A stretch of DNA of 17,031 nt from UBA2329 sp964577215 (GTDB lineage Bacteria; Bacteroidota; Bacteroidia; Chitinophagales; Saprospiraceae). The stretch spans positions 1 through 17,031 of the forward strand of contig CAZNYK010000090.1 in NCBI GenBank assembly GCA_964577215.1, in the 5' to 3' direction. Below the pieces are notes generated by a model. It saw only the letters and a program-made list of their open reading frames with translations, searched no databases and had not been told where the DNA came from. Shown in pieces: positions 7,240-16,400 of this stretch. The translations under genes and the position numbers were made by a program. Numbering within the stretch: position 1 is the stretch's first letter; every line of letters begins with the position of its first letter.

Positions 7240-7854
7240 ATGATTCTTAGCATCCATCCTCAAAACCCCGACCAACGCAAAATTGCGCAGGCCGCAGAAA
7301 TACTCCGCTCCGGCGGCGTCATCATTTATCCCACCGATACGGTATATGCCATCGGCTGCGACATCGCCTCCAAAGAGGCCGTAGAGCGCGTATGCCGCAT
7401 CCGCAATCTCGACCCGGGCAAGGCCATGCTCACCATGATGTGCAAAGACATCAGCCAGGTGGCCGAGTATTCCGCCCAAATTGACACGCCTGTGTTCAAA
7501 CTGTTGCGCCGCAACCTGCCCGGCCCTTTCACCTTCATCCTGCCGGCGGGTAGCAAAACGCCCAAGCTCTTTATCAATCGCAAGAAAACCATCGGCATCC
7601 GCATACCGGCCAATCCGATCGTACAAGCATTGCTCGAAGAGCTGGGCCGCCCCATGCTCACCTCCTCTCTCAAAACCGACGACGATGTTATAGAATACTA
7701 CACCGACCCCGAAGAACTGCATGAAGATTTCCATAAATTAGTGGATGCTGTCATAGATGGCGGCCCCGGCGGTATCTCGCCCTCCACGCTCGTGGATTGC
7801 ACCGGCCCGGAACCGGAAGTGATCCGCCAGGGAATGGGGGAGTTGAGGGAATAG
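7240..7854 (+). CDS. YrdC/Sua5/YciO-family threonylcarbamoyl-AMP synthase-like protein
   Basis: This 204-aa cytoplasmic protein has the family nucleotide/substrate pocket signature GGVIIYPTDTVYAIGCD (Pro31-Tyr36 region). It also has RNLDPGKAMLTMM, NLPGPFTFILPA, IGIRIPANPIVQALLEELGRPMLTSS and a closing STLVDCTGPEPEVIRQGMGE. Family members make threonylcarbamoyl-AMP for the t6A modification of tRNA. The short length, absence of the C-terminal Sua5 domain and the segment after SLKTDDD favour the YciO branch, whose cellular role is less certain than TsaC, so a tsaC symbol is not given. It starts 43 bp after the DUF4249 gene with no strong promoter and is followed by a perfect palindrome that may end the transcript. 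Confidence 0.88.
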   Translation: MILSIHPQNPDQRKIAQAAEILRSGGVIIYPTDTVYAIGCDIASKEAVERVCRIRNLDPGKAMLTMMCKDISQVAEYSAQIDTPVFKLLRRNLPGPFTFILPAGSKTPKLFINRKKTIGIRIPANPIVQALLEELGRPMLTSSLKTDDDVIEYYTDPEELHEDFHKLVDAVIDGGPGGISPSTLVDCTGPEPEVIRQGMGELRE

Positions 7855-7863
7855 ACGGAGCCT

Positions 7864-7902
7864 CCAGACCTTGCAAGGTTTTCAAAACCTTGCAAGGTCT
7901 GG
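7864..7902. repeat. Perfect 39-bp palindrome (possible terminator or dispersed repeat)
   Basis: The left arm CCAGACCTTGCAAGGTTTT (7864-7882) is the exact reverse complement of 7884-7902, around a single central C at 7883. Each arm contains the self-complementary decamer CCTTGCAAGG, so it can form one long hairpin or two small ones. It lies 9 bp after the YrdC-family stop and upstream of the next promoter. It could stop transcription, but no T-run follows, so a dispersed palindromic repeat is also likely. Confidence 0.85.
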
Positions 7903-7924
7903 CGGGGGGATGACAAACCTCACC

Positions 7925-7954
7925 TTGTATTCCCCCTGAATAATGCTACCTTTG
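7925..7954 (+). promoter_or_regulatory. Bacteroidota-type promoter for the second receptor
   Basis: TACCTTTG at 7947-7954 is an exact match to the -7 consensus TANNTTTG. TTG at 7925-7927 fits the -33 element with a 19-bp spacer, inside the usual 19-21 range. Transcription would start around 7960, leaving a leader of roughly 30 nt before the ATG at 7991. No other TANNTTTG found near a gene start in the window has a matching upstream element. Confidence 0.65.
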
Positions 7955-7990
7955 CACGGCTTTTGACACTGGCACAAGATCACTCGATTC

Positions 7991-10318
7991 ATGAAACTGA
8001 AATATATCCTTCTCGGGGGGCTGTTGCTTCCCGTTTCCCTTCTGTTGGCGCAAAACGGCATTGTCCGGGGCAACGTATATGACAAAGAAACCGGCGATCC
8101 GATCATTTACGGCTCGGTACGCCTGCTCAATACTACCCTCGGCGACAATACCGACATAGACGGATTCTTCGCTATTCCCAATGTGCCGCCGGGCGATTAT
8201 ACCCTCGTGGCTACTTATGTGGGGTATGACAGTACGGCAGTGGAGGTCAGCGTCAAATCGGGAGGGATAGTTTTTAAAAACCTGTATCTCAGCCCGGCTG
8301 CGATTGAACTTCGAGGCGTGGATGTCTCGGCGCGCAAAGAACAAGCGCGCTCCGATGTGCAGATATCGAAGATCACGGTGACCACCAAACAAATTCGCTC
8401 CCTGCCTTCCACCGGGGGCGAGCCCGACATCGCTCAATATTTACCCGTATTGCCCGGCATCATCTCCTCCGGCGACCAGGGCGGGCAGTTGTACATCCGC
8501 GGCGGCGCGCCGGTGCAAAACCGCATTCTCTTAGACGGCATGACCATCTACAACCCATTCCATTCCATCGGGTTTTTCTCTGTGTTTGAAACGGAGGCCA
8601 TACGCAGCGTGGATGTGCTCACCGGCGGATTCAACGCAGAGCACGGAGGGCGTATATCCGCCATTGTGGACATAAAAACGCGCGAGGGCAATCGCAAAAA
8701 ATTCGGCGGATTAGTCTCGGCAAGCCCGTTCCAATCCAAAGTGCTCTTTGAAGGCCCGATCAAAAAACTAAAGGAAGAAGGCGGCGGCAGTACCTCATTC
8801 CTGTTCACAGGGAAACATTCATATTTAGACCAAACCTCGAAGGTGCTGTACCGCTACGCCACTGACACTGCATTTTTTTCCTTTGCCTCCGGCGATACGA
8901 GCTTGTCATCCCTCAACGACATCGGCCTGCCCTTCAGCTTTACCGATCTGTACGGCAAGCTCTCCTTCATCGGCGACAACGGCAGCAAACTGCACCTCTT
9001 CGGGTTCAACTTCACCGACCGCTTTAATTTTGCCAACATTGCCGACTTGGGTTGGACCAATACCGGCGGCGGCGCCAACTTCACCCTCATTCCTCAAAAC
9101 TCCAACATTCTCATTGAGGGCGTGGCTGCCGGCAGCAACTATCTCATCTCCCTGAGAGAACCGGACGGCAGGCCGCGGTCCAGCGCCATCAATACCTTTA
9201 CGGTGCAGATGAATTTCACTTCTTTCCACCCCGGCGGACAGATCAACTACGGGTTTGATTTTACCGGTTTCAACACTGATTTCCGATTCCGCAACGCATT
9301 GGATGTGAATTTCGACCAGAAGGACTTCAATACCGAAATAGCAGGCTTTTTCAAGCTCAAGCAGGAACTGGGCAACATCGTCTTTGAGCCGGGGCTGAGG
9401 ATGCAATACTTCGCTTCCCAGGCGGAATTGCAATTGGAGCCGCGTCTTGGTGTAAAAATCAACCTGAGCGAAAACCTGCGCTTCAAGTTTGCCGGCGGCT
9501 TGTATTCCCAGAACCTTATCAGTACGGTCAATGAACTGGATGTGGTCAATCTGTTCGTCGGGTTCTTAGCCGGCCCCGAGCGCAGCTTGTTCAAACCCAA
9601 TTCCCGCGAACTGACGGAAGACCGCCTGCAGAAAGCCGTGCATGCCATCGCCGGTTTTGAAATTGATCTCAGCAAAAACACGGAGTTCAACGTTGAGCCT
9701 TACTACAAAGGTTTTACCCAACTCATCAGCATCAACAGGAACAAAGTCTCTTCTTCCGATCCCGATTTTGAGACCGAGACCGGCCGGGCATACGGCATTG
9801 ATTTTTCGATTCGCCACGAAAGGAAAAACCTCTATCTCTGGGCCACTTATTCATTGGCCTATGTGGATCGCAATGACGGCAGGCAGCAATACTTCACCGT
9901 GTTTGACCGCAGGCACAACGTCAACCTGCTGGCTACTTACGCTTTCGGCGAGAAGCGCTCCTGGGAGGCCGGCGCCCGCTGGAACCTCGGCTCCGGGTTT
10001 CCTTTTACCCAAACGCAGGGATTTTACCAGAACGTCAATTTCCAGGACTTGCTGCTCACCGATGTGCTCAGCGGCAACTTCGGCCTGGGCACCATTTTGT
10101 CTGACCAGCGCAACGATGGCCGGCTCTCCTATTTCCACCGCCTGGATTTGTCGCTCAAACGCACCTTTACACTCTCGCAAAACAGCCGCATAGAAGCTAC
10201 CCTCAGCGTTACGAATGCGTACAACCGGGAGAACGTGTTCTACGTGGATCGCATCACCAACAGCCGGGTGAATCAGCTGCCGGTATTGCCGGCATTGACG
10301 CTGACGTACGCTTTTTAG
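7991..10318 (+). CDS. TonB-dependent receptor with carboxypeptidase-like N-terminal domain
   Basis: This 775-aa outer-membrane receptor has a clear signal peptide (cleavage after LLLA, ~residue 20). A carboxypeptidase-D regulatory-like domain covers ~22-105, with VRGNVYDKETGDPIIYGSVRL and IPNVPPGDYTLVATYVGYDS. The plug at ~125-235 contains LYIRGGAPVQNRILLDGM and GGFNAEHGGRISAIVDIKTREG. The beta-barrel ends LTLTYAF with the terminal Phe usual for barrel proteins. There is no STN domain, so it probably works as a transporter without signalling. No SusD or DUF4249 partner is adjacent; the next gene is convergent and 15 bp away. It has its own promoter match upstream. The substrate is not deducible. 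It is shorter and more GC-rich than the first receptor, so the two are paralogues of different subtypes, not a recent duplication. Confidence 0.92.
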   Translation: MKLKYILLGGLLLPVSLLLAQNGIVRGNVYDKETGDPIIYGSVRLLNTTLGDNTDIDGFFAIPNVPPGDYTLVATYVGYDSTAVEVSVKSGGIVFKNLYLSPAAIELRGVDVSARKEQARSDVQISKITVTTKQIRSLPSTGGEPDIAQYLPVLPGIISSGDQGGQLYIRGGAPVQNRILLDGMTIYNPFHSIGFFSVFETEAIRSVDVLTGGFNAEHGGRISAIVDIKTREGNRKKFGGLVSASPFQSKVLFEGPIKKLKEEGGGSTSFLFTGKHSYLDQTSKVLYRYATDTAFFSFASGDTSLSSLNDIGLPFSFTDLYGKLSFIGDNGSKLHLFGFNFTDRFNFANIADLGWTNTGGGANFTLIPQNSNILIEGVAAGSNYLISLREPDGRPRSSAINTFTVQMNFTSFHPGGQINYGFDFTGFNTDFRFRNALDVNFDQKDFNTEIAGFFKLKQELGNIVFEPGLRMQYFASQAELQLEPRLGVKINLSENLRFKFAGGLYSQNLISTVNELDVVNLFVGFLAGPERSLFKPNSRELTEDRLQKAVHAIAGFEIDLSKNTEFNVEPYYKGFTQLISINRNKVSSSDPDFETETGRAYGIDFSIRHERKNLYLWATYSLAYVDRNDGRQQYFTVFDRRHNVNLLATYAFGEKRSWEAGARWNLGSGFPFTQTQGFYQNVNFQDLLLTDVLSGNFGLGTILSDQRNDGRLSYFHRLDLSLKRTFTLSQNSRIEATLSVTNAYNRENVFYVDRITNSRVNQLPVLPALTLTYAF

Positions 10319-10333
10319 TCAGGCGCCTCCCGG

Positions 10334-10765
10334 TCATCCATTTTCTCCCGTCGGCGACCCAATTGTTACTTTTATCTCCGGCGAGATGCGTATGCGCAGG
10401 CGTACGATGAGTTCGCCGCGCATGGGTAGTTTGGCTTTCCGGTAAAGCGCGTAGGTGGATTTCACCGTGGTGAGCACCATTTGCAGCGCAGTGTTGTGGC
10501 GCGTTTCCTCGAGATACTGCTCAACGCGTTCCGGGGGAAACGCTTCGTGGGGCGCCCGCAGTTCGGCTTCAAGAGAAGGACTGATGGAAACTCCAAGGGA
10601 AAAACTGTTGACCCGGAAGCCGTAAGCCTCCAGCCGGGGGAATACCGTGAGCCACTCTTCGATGAGTTCCTGGCTTTTTTCACGGGCGCCATGCCCGATA
10701 GTGGACGCTTGTTCCTTCAGCATCCCGGTAGCATCATGCAATGCCTGCCAGAGTTTTTCGATCAT
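10334..10765 (-). CDS. Uncharacterised 143-aa protein
   Basis: I do not recognise this protein. It starts MIEKLWQALHDATGMLKEQA, with helical, charged N-terminal residues (~1-45). A segment with alternating hydrophobics follows (YGFRVNSFSLGVSISPSLEAEL, ~48-69), then a helical stretch (~77-105), and it ends with another strand-like segment, LIVRLRIRISPEIKVTIG. There is no signal peptide or membrane segment, so it is probably cytoplasmic. The repeated pattern of amphipathic helix then ISP-containing strand could mean two related halves. Codon use and the clean start at 10765 favour a real gene over a chance frame. It lies 78 bp downstream of the partial unknown gene on the same strand, and its stop is 15 bp from the convergent receptor stop. 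Confidence 0.65.
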   Translation of the reverse strand: MIEKLWQALHDATGMLKEQASTIGHGAREKSQELIEEWLTVFPRLEAYGFRVNSFSLGVSISPSLEAELRAPHEAFPPERVEQYLEETRHNTALQMVLTTVKSTYALYRKAKLPMRGELIVRLRIRISPEIKVTIGSPTGENG

Positions 10766-10777
10766 TTTTGCCGGTTT

Positions 10778-10833
10778 CAGGTTAGATGAACCTGGTATCC
10801 GGTCGCCGACAACCGGGCGCCGGATTCCAGGTA
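10778..10833 (-). promoter_or_regulatory. Overlapping, mutually exclusive hairpins upstream of the 143-aa gene
   Basis: A long imperfect inverted repeat pairs 10790-10807 with 10816-10832, arms ~17-18 nt with one bulge and one or two mismatches, around an 8-base loop. A second perfect hairpin pairs CAGGTT (10778-10783) with AACCTG (10789-10794). Both need 10790-10794, so only one can form at a time. They fill most of the 78-bp gap between the two minus-strand genes. No T-run follows either stem, so simple rho-independent termination is not indicated. Confidence 0.5.
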
Positions 10834-10843
10834 CTGCGCAAGT

Positions 10844-11491
10844 TTACTTGAATTTGATCGTGCCGTCCAATTGGGCCTTGCCCTCCATGACTTCCACGAG
10901 AGAAGCCTCCATGGTCACCGTTTTGCCATTGACAATGGCGCCCGGCATGGATACTTTTTTCACGTTGCCCGGCAGGTGGTAAATGGTGCGGTGCGTCGCT
11001 GAGCCGAGAAACATCTTCATCATGTCCATCTCTTCACTCTCTTCTGCGGCCTGCGGTTTGGCACTTTTACGGGTGAGCACGTTTTTGGCTAAGGAATAAG
11101 CTACTCCTGAAGGAAGCACGCCGCCTTCAGCCGCCATGCCGCTCAACTGCGGATTGCCCTGGCCCATGCTGCCGATATTGTCGTACAGGTAAGCGATGTC
11201 GGAGGGTTTGTCGAAGTCCAGGTTGATAGTGGTCAAGAATTTGCCCTGTTCCTCGCTCATGACTATTTGTGAATTTACCCTGTTCCAGAAAGCGGGGTTG
11301 CTGCCTTTTTGGTCGGCGGGCATGTCCTTGAAATAGATCATGGTGTCCATTTCAGGAATTCCGCCGGACATGTTCAGGGTTGAATCCTGCTCCAAGGAGG
11401 ATTGGATCATACTTTTCATAAAGTCATCGGCAAAGAGGGAACTCATGTCTATGGTGACGGAATACTTGCCGGAGCCGTCGCGGTTGAGGTA
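10844..11491 (-). CDS. Unknown protein, 3' part only (5' end lost in assembly gap)
   Basis: About 215 residues to the stop are present; the start is in the 100-N gap. The visible part begins YLNRDGSGKYSVTIDMSSLF, is rich in Met, Asp and Ser, and ends with a beta-like segment (IYHLPGNVKKVSMPGAI ... LDGTIKFK). The HLPG-KVxxVS ... NGKTVTMEASL arrangement looks like secreted or lipid-anchored Bacteroidota proteins of unknown function, but no signal sequence can be checked. It is in frame with PorX across the gap, which makes a false 763-residue fusion. I treat it as separate because PorX family proteins end at about 515-520 residues, exactly where the gap begins, and this tail shows no PorX similarity. 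Confidence 0.75.
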   Translation of the reverse strand, partial: YLNRDGSGKYSVTIDMSSLFADDFMKSMIQSSLEQDSTLNMSGGIPEMDTMIYFKDMPADQKGSNPAFWNRVNSQIVMSEEQGKFLTTINLDFDKPSDIAYLYDNIGSMGQGNPQLSGMAAEGGVLPSGVAYSLAKNVLTRKSAKPQAAEESEEMDMMKMFLGSATHRTIYHLPGNVKKVSMPGAIVNGKTVTMEASLVEVMEGKAQLDGTIKFK

Positions 11492-11591
11492 NNNNNNNNN
11501 NNNNNNNNNNNNNNNNNNNNNNNNNNNNNNNNNNNNNNNNNNNNNNNNNNNNNNNNNNNNNNNNNNNNNNNNNNNNNNNNNNNNNNNNNNN
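11492..11591. other. Assembly gap, 100 N
   Basis: Exactly 100 N, the conventional placeholder for a join of unknown length. It hides the last few codons and stop of PorX and the start and upstream region of the next minus-strand gene. The true distance may be far larger or smaller than 100 bases, and other genes could be missing here. Confidence 0.98.
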
Positions 11592-13135
11592 GTCAGCCTC
11601 ACCACCGGGCAGATAATTTCCTCCAAAGAAATGCCGCCATGTTGAAAAGTGTTTCGGTAATAGTTGTGAAAGTGGTTATAATTATTGGGATAGAGGAAAA
11701 ACTTGTCGTCTTTGGCGAAGATGAAAGTCGAACTGACGTTGGGGCGCGGCAGGCCGGCCTTTTCCGGGTCGCGTATTTCGAGCACGTCGCGCTTGTCGTA
11801 TTGCAGGTTGCGGCCCACTTTGTAGCGCAGGTTGGTGGTGGTTTCGCGGTCGCCTACCACTTTGGAAGGCGTATTGACGCGGATGGTGCCGTGGTCGGTA
11901 GTGATGAAGAGTTGCACCTTGCGTTCGGAGGCGCGTTGCAGGGCGGCCCAGAGCGGGGAGTTGAGGAACCAGGAGCGGGTGAGAGAGCGGTAGGCTTTCT
12001 CATCGCCGGCCAATTCTTTGAGTACCTCCATTTCGGTGCGGGCGTGCGACATCATGTCGATGAAATTATACACGATGACGGTGATGTCGTTGTTGAGGTA
12101 GTTGAAGATATTGTCCTGAATTTGTTTGGCTTGGTTGCCGCTGGTGATCTTGACGTAATCGCTTTTGACTTCCTTGCGGAAAGTGCGTTTGACCAATTCG
12201 CCGAAAAGTACGTCTTCATGCAGGTTTTTGCCGCCCTCTTCGTTGTCGTTCTTCCACCAGTCGGGGAAGCGCTTGGCAATATCCATCGGCATGAGGCCGG
12301 AGAAGATGGCATTGCGGCTGTACTGGGTGGAGGTGGGCAGGATGCTGTAGAAGAAGTCCTCTTCCTCCACGCGGAAGCGCTCGGAGATGATGGGCTCAAT
12401 GACCTTCCACTGATCGTAGCGCAGGTTGTCCAAAAGCACGAACAGCGTAGGCTCGCCATCCTTGAGGTTGGGAAATATCTTGCTGCGCATCAGTTGGTTG
12501 GACATCACGGGGCCGTTGCCGGTCTGTATCCAATCTAAGTAATTTTTCGTGACGAACTTGCTGAACTCCGTGTTGGCCTCGCCTTTTTGCATGGAGAGGA
12601 TGTCGTACATCCCGGTGGAGTTGGACTCGTCAATTTTGATTTCCCAGTTGATGATCTTGCGATACACGTCCACCCAGTCTTCCGCATTGAGGCCGCTGTT
12701 GATCTGCATGAATATCTGGCGGAACTCCTGCTGGTAGTCGGAGGAGGTTTTTTCGCGCACCAAGCGCTTATTGTCAATGATCTTTTTGAGAGAGAGGAGT
12801 ATCTGGTTGGGATTGACCGGCTTGATGAGGTAGTCGGCGATTTGCGAGCCGATGGCTTCCTCCATCACGTGCTCGGCCTCGTTTTTGGTGATCATCACCA
12901 CGGGCATCAGGGGGTTGGTTGCCTTGAGTTTGGAGAGCGTTTCCAAGCCGGTGAGGCCGGGCATGCTCTCGTCCAAAAACACCACGTCTATGCCTTTGTC
13001 CTGTTCGCACTCTTCCAACGCATCGTAGCCGTTGCTAACGGTGACTACCTCGTAGCCGCGCTTTTCGAGGAACATCAGTTGGGGTTTGAGCAAATCTATT
13101 TCGTCGTCTGCCCAGAGTATCTTGATTTTGTCCAT
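11592..13135 (-). CDS. porX: PorX: response regulator with PglZ/alkaline-phosphatase-like domain
   Basis: 514 complete residues are visible; the last few are in the gap (the next codon is ACN, Thr). The receiver domain (~1-120) has acidic Asp10/Asp11, phosphoacceptor Asp55 in VVFLDESMPG, Thr83 and Lys105 (DYLIKP). A helical linker leads to a PglZ/alkaline-phosphatase-fold domain with likely metal ligands Asp236 (LLDNLRYDQW), Asp360/His364 (NFIDMMSHAR) and Asp414/His415 (TTDHG). The nucleophile Thr should lie in ILPTSTQYSRN (~268-270). The QHGGISLEEIICPV ending is typical of the family. PorX, with the sensor kinase PorY, controls type IX secretion genes, and its second domain is reported to be an oligonucleotide phosphodiesterase. 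All key residues look intact. It is transcribed away from dnaE. Confidence 0.93.
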
Positions 13136-13152
13136 GCTCAGTCGGGTTGTTG

Positions 13153-13246
13153 TACCGGCGGCTTTAGTCGCCGGAGTGTGATGTACCGGCGACTTCAGTC
13201 GCCGGAATGATTTTTATTTTTTTGCCGGCTACTGAAGTCACCGGTA
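13153..13246. repeat. Three copies of a CCGGCGACT-type palindrome (porX-dnaE intergenic)
   Basis: Copies lie at 13153-13175 and 13184-13206 in direct orientation (31-bp period) and at 13224-13246 inverted. Copy 2 has perfect 9-bp arms, CCGGCGACT and AGTCGCCGG, around TC. Copy 1 has one wobble pair, and copy 3 matches in reverse complement with a few changes. They sit between the porX start and the second gap. The rest of the 318-bp non-coding stretch 13136-13453 holds only 13247-13352, with no convincing promoter or gene, and then N. Confidence 0.8.
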
Positions 13247-13352
13247 CTTGCCTTTGCAATTACAAAGACAATGTACGAACAGGATCAATAGTTTAGTATG
13301 ACCTCCGGAATTTTTCAGGCAAAAGAGTCAAATCTGCCGACCAAAGATTGCA

Positions 13353-13452
13353 NNNNNNNNNNNNNNNNNNNNNNNNNNNNNNNNNNNNNNNNNNNNNNNN
13401 NNNNNNNNNNNNNNNNNNNNNNNNNNNNNNNNNNNNNNNNNNNNNNNNNNNN
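13353..13452. other. Assembly gap, 100 N
   Basis: A second run of exactly 100 N lies directly before the dnaE start. The upstream frame opening at 13298 (MTSGIFQAKESNLPTKDC) runs through it in phase with dnaE and should not be taken as a dnaE extension. The dnaE promoter is probably hidden here. Confidence 0.98.
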
Positions 13453-13453
13453 C

Positions 13454-16400
13454 ATGCCCGATTTCTGCCACCTCCACTGCCATACGCAATACTCTCTTTT
13501 GGACGGGGCCACCGACATAGCTGCCATGATGGACAAAGCCCAGCGCGACGGACAGCGCGGCGTGGCCCTCACCGATCACGGCAACATGTTCGGGGCTTTC
13601 AAGTTTGTATCGGAAGCCAATAAGCGCGGGCTGAAGCCCATTGTGGGTTGCGAGTTTTACTTGGTGGAAGACCGGCACAAAAAGTCCTTCTCCCGCGCCA
13701 AGGGCGAAGAGGACGTGCGCTATCACCAACTGCTCTTGGCCAAAAACAAACAGGGCTACGAGAATCTTTCCAAGCTGTGCTCGCTTGGCTTCTTAGAGGG
13801 GCTTTACGGCAAATACCCCCGCATCGACAAGGAACTCCTGCTCCAGTATCACGAAGGCCTCATCGCTTCCAGTTGTTGTATCGGCGCTGAAATCCCCCAA
13901 GCCATCCTTCACGGCAAATTGGACAAAGCCGAGACCCTCCTCCGATGGTGGCTCGACATCTTCGGCGAGGACTATTACATCGAACTCCAGCGCCACCGCA
14001 ACATGGAGAACATAGACGGCAGCGGCGTGAGCCAGGAAGACGTAAACCAGCACCTGCTCCAGCTGGCTGAGAAATACAACGTGAAGGTCATCTGCACCAA
14101 CGACTCCCACTACCTCGAAGAAGAAGATTGGCGACCCCACGACGTGCTGCTCTGCGTGAACACCAACAGCCTCATTGAACAGCAGGACCGCTTCCGCTTC
14201 CCCAGTTCCGATTTTTATTTCAAGACCCAGGAGGAAATGAACCGCCTCTTCCACGACGTGCCGCAGGCGGTGGATTTCACCATGGAACTCTTCGACAAGG
14301 TGGAAACCCTGCAATTGGCCCGCGACGTGCTCCTGCCTGCCTTCCCCCTGCCGGAGGGCTTCGCTACCCAAGACGAATACCTGCGCCACCTCACCTTCGA
14401 GGGCGCCCGCAAACGATACGGCACGATCACGCCGGAAATAGAAGAACGGCTCAACTTTGAGTTGGAAGTCATCAAAGCCTCCGGCTACCCCGGGTACTTC
14501 CTCATCGTGCAGGATTTTACCACCACGGCCAGGAAGATGGGAGTTGCCGTAGGACCCGGACGCGGCTCGGCGGCAGGCTCCGCGGTAGCCTACTGCACCG
14601 GCATCACCAACATAGACCCCATCAAGTACGACCTGCTCTTCGAGAGATTCCTCAACCCGGAGCGCGTGTCCATGCCCGATATTGACATTGACTTCGACGA
14701 CGAGGGCCGTCAGAAGGTCATCGACTACGTGATAGAAAAGTACGGCCGCAACCAGGTAGCCCAGATCGTCACCTACGGCACCATGGCGGCCAAGCTTTCC
14801 CTGCGCGACGTGGGCCGCGTGATGAACATTCCCCTCGGTGAAGTAGATAAAGTGGCTAAGACTTTCCCCTCGCACCTCAAGGCATCGCTCAAAAAGGTGC
14901 TCGCCCCCGGCGATGTGGATGCCAAGCTCAAGGAAGAGCTCAATGGCGACGAACTGGAAAAGGCTTACCGCTTCCGCGAACTCGCTTCCGGCCAGGACGA
15001 CATCGCCGAGATGATACACACTGCCGAAAAGCTCGAAGGCTCCATCCGAAACACCGGCATCCATGCCTGCGGGGTGGTCATCACCCCCGACGAGATCACC
15101 AAGTACGTGCCTGTCAAGATAGACAAGGAATCGGACATGCTCGTCACCCAGTTTGACAACAGCGTGGCCGAATACGCCGGCCTGCTCAAAATGGACTTCC
15201 TCGGCCTCAAAACCCTCTCCATCATCAAAGACGCCGTGCGCATGATAGAGGAAAACCACGGCATCAAAATTGATCCGGAGGAAGTACCCTTGGACGATCC
15301 AAAAACCTACGAGCTTTTCCAGCGCGGCGAAACGGTAGCCATATTCCAGTATGAAAGCGCCGGTATGCAGAAGTACATGAAGGAACTGGCGCCCACCACC
15401 TTCGACGACCTCATCGCCATGAACGCCCTGTACCGGCCCGGCCCACTGGAATACATCCCGGAGTTCATTGACCGGAAGCACGGCAGGAAACCGGTGATTT
15501 ACGACTTGCCGGCAATGGAATCATATCTTACTGATACACATGGAATTACAGTCTATCAAGAGCAAGTTATGCTCCTCTCCCAGAAGCTCGCCAACTTCAG
15601 CAAGGGTCAGGCCGACGTTTTGCGCAAGGCTATGGGCAAGAAGCAAAAAGCGGTGCTGGACTCTATGTACCCCAAGTTTTTGGAGGGAGGTTCGGTCAAC
15701 GGCCATCCCCAGGACAAGCTCGAAAAGATATGGAAAGACTGGGAGGCCTTCGCTTCCTACGCATTCAACAAGTCGCACTCCACCTGCTACGCCTTTGTAG
15801 CCTTCCAGACGGCCTGGCTCAAGGCGCACTACCCGGCGGAATTCATGGCCTCGGTGCTCACCCACAACAAGAGCAACCTCGAACAGGTGACTTTCTTCCT
15901 CGGCGAGTGCCGCCGCATGAACATACAGGTGCTCGGCCCGGATGTGAACGAGAGCGTATCCGACTTCTCCGTCAATAAGGAAGGCCAGATCCGCTTCGGC
16001 CTCTCCGCGCTCAAGGGCGTGGGCGAAGGCCCCGTGGAGGCCATCCTCGAGGAGCGCCGCAAGAACGGCCCCTTCCGCAGCCTCTTCGACCTCATGCAGC
16101 GCCTGCCCCTGCAAGCCATCAACAAGCGCGTGATGGAAAGCCTGGCGTTCGGCGGCGCTTTCGATTGCTACCCGGAACTGCACCGCGCGCAGTACTTCAG
16201 CCCCTCCGATAAGTACGAAACCTTCATAGAACACCTGCTCAAATACGGCGCCGCCTACCAGGCCGAAAAAGCCATGGCCGCCAACTCCCTCTTCGGCAAT
16301 ACCGGCGAGGTGATGATTCCCGAACCCACGCCCCCGCAGCGCGAACCTTGGTCGCTCCCTGAAAAACTCGACAAAGAAAAGGACGTGACCGGCATCTTCA

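Noticed and set aside
13263..13270. TGTCTTTG on the minus strand as a porX -7 element
   Set aside because: Second base is G, and the nearest upstream TTG is only 15 bp away; too weak to annotate.
13793..15481. 562-aa open frame on the minus strand inside dnaE
   Set aside because: A shadow frame from GC-rich codon bias opposite a fully conserved gene; the same holds for the 443-aa frame at 15521-16852.
15730..15800. Intein within dnaE near SYAFNKSHSTCYA, the site of the cyanobacterial split intein
   Set aside because: The host sequence is uninterrupted and no intein blocks are present.
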